This document shows positions 33,735-36,664 of a DNA stretch of 36,664 nucleotides, one piece after another. The position numbers and the translations under genes are program-made. The DNA is from JAJNBD01 sp964471475. Its GTDB lineage: Bacteria > Pseudomonadota > Gammaproteobacteria > CAISUE01. The notes under the pieces were generated by a model that saw only the letters and a list, made by a program, of their open reading frames with translations, did not search any database and was not told the DNA's origin. The stretch's first letter is position 1. Each line of letters starts with the position of its first letter. The stretch is taken from NCBI GenBank assembly GCA_964471475.1, contig CAYYFQ010000019.1, positions 1-36,664 of the forward strand, in the 5' to 3' direction.

Positions 33735-36545
33735 CTATCCATTTAACAAACGTCCCACCTCTCTTAACTCCATCTCGATATCTCTCATGCGATTTTCAAG
33801 TTTAGTGACTACCGCTGGAGGCATTTTATCTTTATTTATAAATTGTGTTTTCGCTTTCCCCAATTCTTGTTGCAATTTTTGTTGTTTGTTCAATAAACGT
33901 ATTTTTTCTTCCTCTGTTAATACTGCTTCCACCTTTTGCCAAGGAATTTGTACGCTAAATAAATTACTATCGAGTTGAGCAATCGCTATATTTTGGGCGG
34001 CGAGTCCTTTTTGAATATTGTCCACTTTGGCGGAAAATTTGATCAATGCCAAAGTGTCTGAAGAAGCAAAAACTGTTGTCATTCCAGCAGTTAAATCTTC
34101 ACGAACCGCTGCAAGATAAATTTCTGGAAGCTTTTCTTTAGGCTTAATACCTAATTTATGTCGTAACGCATTAACGCTAGTAATTATATCGTCTGCATAA
34201 TCCATCAATTGCGTCGCTTGCGCTAAATTTTCCTCTTCTTTTTCGGAAAATTTCATCAATTGCGGATAAGCTTGCCGCATTAAAGGAATGGCCATCTCCT
34301 CTTTCGACAATATCAAGACTGGTTTTAATGCTTGCTGCCAAAGATCTTCCGTGATAAACGGCATTAAAGGGTGTAATAAATGCAAAATAATATTCAAAGT
34401 ATTGACTATCACTTGCAAAATTATATGGCCTTCGGAAGGTGCTTCGTTAAGGCGCATTTTAGCGCGTTCAATTGCACGGTCACAAAATTGATGCCACACA
34501 AAATCATATACCGTTTGCGCAAGCAAATCAAAACGCATTTCTGCAAAATACCGATGACACGAAGCAATCGTCACATTCAATTTGGAAATTAGCCAACGTT
34601 CTGGTAAATCACAATCCACAATCTTAGGAAGTTCATTTGGAATCCTATTCACTCCACATTTTTCCATTTGCATTTGAATAAAACGCGTTGCATTCCAAAT
34701 TTTATTGCAAAAATTTCGATACCCTTCCATTCGGCTTAAATCAAAACGAATATCACGGCCATGGGTAGCTAGTGCGCAATAAGTGAAACGCAACGCATCT
34801 TCACCAAAAGCGGGAATACCTTCTGGAAATTCTTTACGGGTGGCTTTTTCAACTGCCTTCTGCTGCGACTCCAACATCAAATTAGCAGTACGTTTTTGAA
34901 GCAAGTCTTCAAGCGAGATACCGTCAATTAAATCAATAGGGTCAATTACATTTCCCTTAGATTTAGACATTTTTTGCCCATCATGATCACGAATTAACCC
35001 TGTAAATAATACTTTTTTAAAAGGAACTCGTCCCGTAAAATACAAGCCAAACATAATCATCCGAGCAACCCAGAAAAAAATAATATCAAAACCTGTCACC
35101 AAGACATTCGTGGGATAAAATGTCTTCAGAGCTTCAGTTTTTTGAGGCCACCCTAGAGTAGAAAATGGCCACAGCGCCGCTGAAAACCAGGTATCTAATA
35201 CATCTTCATCTTGTACGAGAAGAACACCTTCTCCGGCTTGCGCCTGGGCTTGCGCTAAATCTTGTCCCACATAAATATTTCCCTTCACGTCATACCAGGC
35301 AGGAATACGATGCCCCCACCATAATTGACGACTAATGCACCAATCTTGGATACCATTCAACCATTGTCGGTAGGTATTGCGCCAATTATCAGGCACAAAT
35401 TCGATAGTTCCATCTTCCACAACGGCTAAGGCTTCTTTAGCCATTTTATCCATTGTGACGTACCACTGTTTAGTCAAATAAGGTTCCACTATCGCACCAC
35501 TACGTTCACTGCGTGGAATCATGAGTTGATGAGGTTCTGTTTTGGTTAACAATTGCAAATTGGTTAACGCATCTAAAACTTTTTGTCTTGCTTCTTCTCG
35601 ACTTAAATCTTGATAAGCTTCGGGAACTTTATCATTTAATTTAGCGTCCGTAGTAAAAATGTTAATACTTTCTAATTGATGACGAGCCGCCATCGCAAAA
35701 TCATTAAAATCATGTGCGGGAGTGATCTTCACACACCCTGTCCCAAATTCAGCATCTACATATTCATCCCCAATAATAGGGATATGACGTTGACTTAAAG
35801 GTAAAATTAATTTTTTGCCAATTAAATTTTTATATCTCTCGTCAGTAGGATTCACAGCAACAGCAACATCCCCAAACAAAGTTTCAGGACGCGTAGTAGC
35901 CACTGTTAAGTAACGAACGTCACCGATAGGTTCCAACAAAGGATATCGAATGTACCACAAACATCCTTTTTCTTCGCTTGAAATCACTTCTAAATCTGAT
36001 AATGCGGTACCAAGAACAGGATCCCAATTCACCAAACGAGTTCCACGATAAATTAATCCATCGCGGTATAATTTAATAAAAGCGGTATTCACTGCTTGGG
36101 ACAACCCCTCATCCATCGTAAAGCGTTCTCGGGTCCAATCAGCACTCGCTCCCAGTCTTTGCATTTGCTCTGTGATAACGTTTCCTGAGTGATTTTTCCA
36201 TTCCCACACGCGCCTTTCAAAAGCCTTTCTCCCGATGGTTTTACGCGTTAAACTCTCTTTGGCCAATAATTTTTCTACCACAATTTGAGTGGCGATACCC
36301 GCATGATCGGTACCAGGTTGCCATAAAGTGTTATCACCCATCATCCGATGATAACGAATAAGGGCATCCATTAAACTATGCTGGAAAGCGTGTCCCATAT
36401 GCAAAGTCCCCGTCACGTTCGGCGGAGGCAACATAATACAAAAAGGAACCTGCTCTCCTTGCGGCTGAAAATCTATCGGTGACCAATGAGATTTAGCATG
36501 TACGGCAGTTTGCTTAGGCTCAAATTGCTTTTCTAACATAGTCAT
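33735..36545 (-). CDS. valS: Valyl-tRNA synthetase
   Basis: The 936-aa class I synthetase has HMGH (residues 49-52, the HIGH box after PPPNVTGTL), KMSKS at 525-529, a large CP1 editing domain between them, and the C-terminal coiled-coil arm (about 870-936, rich in Lys/Glu/Leu) that holds tRNA-Val. Length fits E. coli ValS (951 aa). Two ATGs (36545 and 36539) are six bases apart; neither has a strong Shine-Dalgarno. It stands alone, 87 bp from putA. Confidence 0.97.
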   Translation of the reverse strand: MTMLEKQFEPKQTAVHAKSHWSPIDFQPQGEQVPFCIMLPPPNVTGTLHMGHAFQHSLMDALIRYHRMMGDNTLWQPGTDHAGIATQIVVEKLLAKESLTRKTIGRKAFERRVWEWKNHSGNVITEQMQRLGASADWTRERFTMDEGLSQAVNTAFIKLYRDGLIYRGTRLVNWDPVLGTALSDLEVISSEEKGCLWYIRYPLLEPIGDVRYLTVATTRPETLFGDVAVAVNPTDERYKNLIGKKLILPLSQRHIPIIGDEYVDAEFGTGCVKITPAHDFNDFAMAARHQLESINIFTTDAKLNDKVPEAYQDLSREEARQKVLDALTNLQLLTKTEPHQLMIPRSERSGAIVEPYLTKQWYVTMDKMAKEALAVVEDGTIEFVPDNWRNTYRQWLNGIQDWCISRQLWWGHRIPAWYDVKGNIYVGQDLAQAQAQAGEGVLLVQDEDVLDTWFSAALWPFSTLGWPQKTEALKTFYPTNVLVTGFDIIFFWVARMIMFGLYFTGRVPFKKVLFTGLIRDHDGQKMSKSKGNVIDPIDLIDGISLEDLLQKRTANLMLESQQKAVEKATRKEFPEGIPAFGEDALRFTYCALATHGRDIRFDLSRMEGYRNFCNKIWNATRFIQMQMEKCGVNRIPNELPKIVDCDLPERWLISKLNVTIASCHRYFAEMRFDLLAQTVYDFVWHQFCDRAIERAKMRLNEAPSEGHIILQVIVNTLNIILHLLHPLMPFITEDLWQQALKPVLILSKEEMAIPLMRQAYPQLMKFSEKEEENLAQATQLMDYADDIITSVNALRHKLGIKPKEKLPEIYLAAVREDLTAGMTTVFASSDTLALIKFSAKVDNIQKGLAAQNIAIAQLDSNLFSVQIPWQKVEAVLTEEEKIRLLNKQQKLQQELGKAKTQFINKDKMPPAVVTKLENRMRDIEMELREVGRLLNG

Positions 36546-36610
36546 TTTTCACTATTCAAAACCCACGATTTTACACTTTCTCAAGAAGGATGGAAAGCAA
36601 ATATTCGTTC

Positions 36611-36664
36611 TACACTCTTTCAGATAATTATCCGTGAAATCTGAATATAGCTTGTGACACCCAG
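36611..36664. repeat. MITE-like element, family A, copy 2 (cut by window edge)
   Basis: The last 54 bases repeat the left end of the element at 5667-5852 almost exactly, from TACACT...TTTAGATAATTATCCGTG to TAGCTTGTGACACCCAG (two differences in the first dozen bases). The remainder lies beyond the window. It sits about 65 bp upstream of valS, so it may lie near that gene's promoter. Confidence 0.9.

Noticed and set aside
1..36664. CRISPR array, tRNA or rRNA genes
   Set aside because: No regularly spaced short direct repeats, cloverleaf-like segments or rRNA-like conserved stretches were seen; the repeats present are dispersed inverted-repeat elements.

Overview
The window looks like chromosome from an AT-rich, host-associated gammaproteobacterium. 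My best guess is order Legionellales, near Coxiellaceae (Rickettsiella/Diplorickettsia/Coxiella-like). The evidence is indirect. Housekeeping genes of gammaproteobacterial type (hemE, queD, yraN, ybeD, hrpA, rpmE, asd, rpsA, cmk, serC, sdhE, putA, valS) are mixed with an ankyrin-repeat protein, a Fic-domain protein, large orphan proteins with low-complexity tails, decayed transporters and several families of short palindromic repeats. No rRNA, tRNA, CRISPR array, transposase or phage structural gene was found.

Layout. (i) 1-4980 is accessory. It holds the first codons of a leftward gene at the edge, a decayed and an intact CI-like HTH gene, a SAM methyltransferase, an orphan possible sensor protein, and elbB followed by a broken MHS-type transporter. 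(ii) 4740-5900 has an ankyrin-repeat gene framed by two different short repeats. (iii) 5900-11730 holds a POT-like transporter divergent from a 2OG-Fe(II) oxygenase, a hemE-queD operon, yraN, and an operon of a small membrane protein, ybeD and a GT2 glycosyltransferase. (iv) 11730-15920 holds rpmE and hrpA. (v) 15970-23920 is an accessory block inserted between rpmE/hrpA and asd: three orphan proteins (694, 407 and 589 aa), a Fic protein whose catalytic His is Gln, and a second POT-like transporter. (vi) 23960-36550 is one long leftward run: valS, then putA-sdhE-arnT-like-serC-cmk-rpsA-asd.

How the genes fit together. putA (proline to glutamate), serC (serine/PLP), asd (aspartate family and DAP) and two POT-like carriers fit an organism that imports and catabolises peptides and amino acids while keeping key biosynthetic steps. 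The ankyrin, Fic and orphan proteins are candidate secreted effectors; this is inference from composition, fold and context, and no secretion genes lie in the window.

Most notable observations: three families of short inverted-repeat elements, each present at least twice (one cut by the right edge); a Fic protein with Gln in place of the catalytic His; a hidden double frameshift in the first HTH gene; a transporter broken by an internal deletion plus an in-frame TGA; nine-base G tracts inside both hemE and asd; TTTGC/GCAAA operator-like palindromes upstream of both the HTH genes and elbB; and an rpsA leader with a hairpin and no Shine-Dalgarno.
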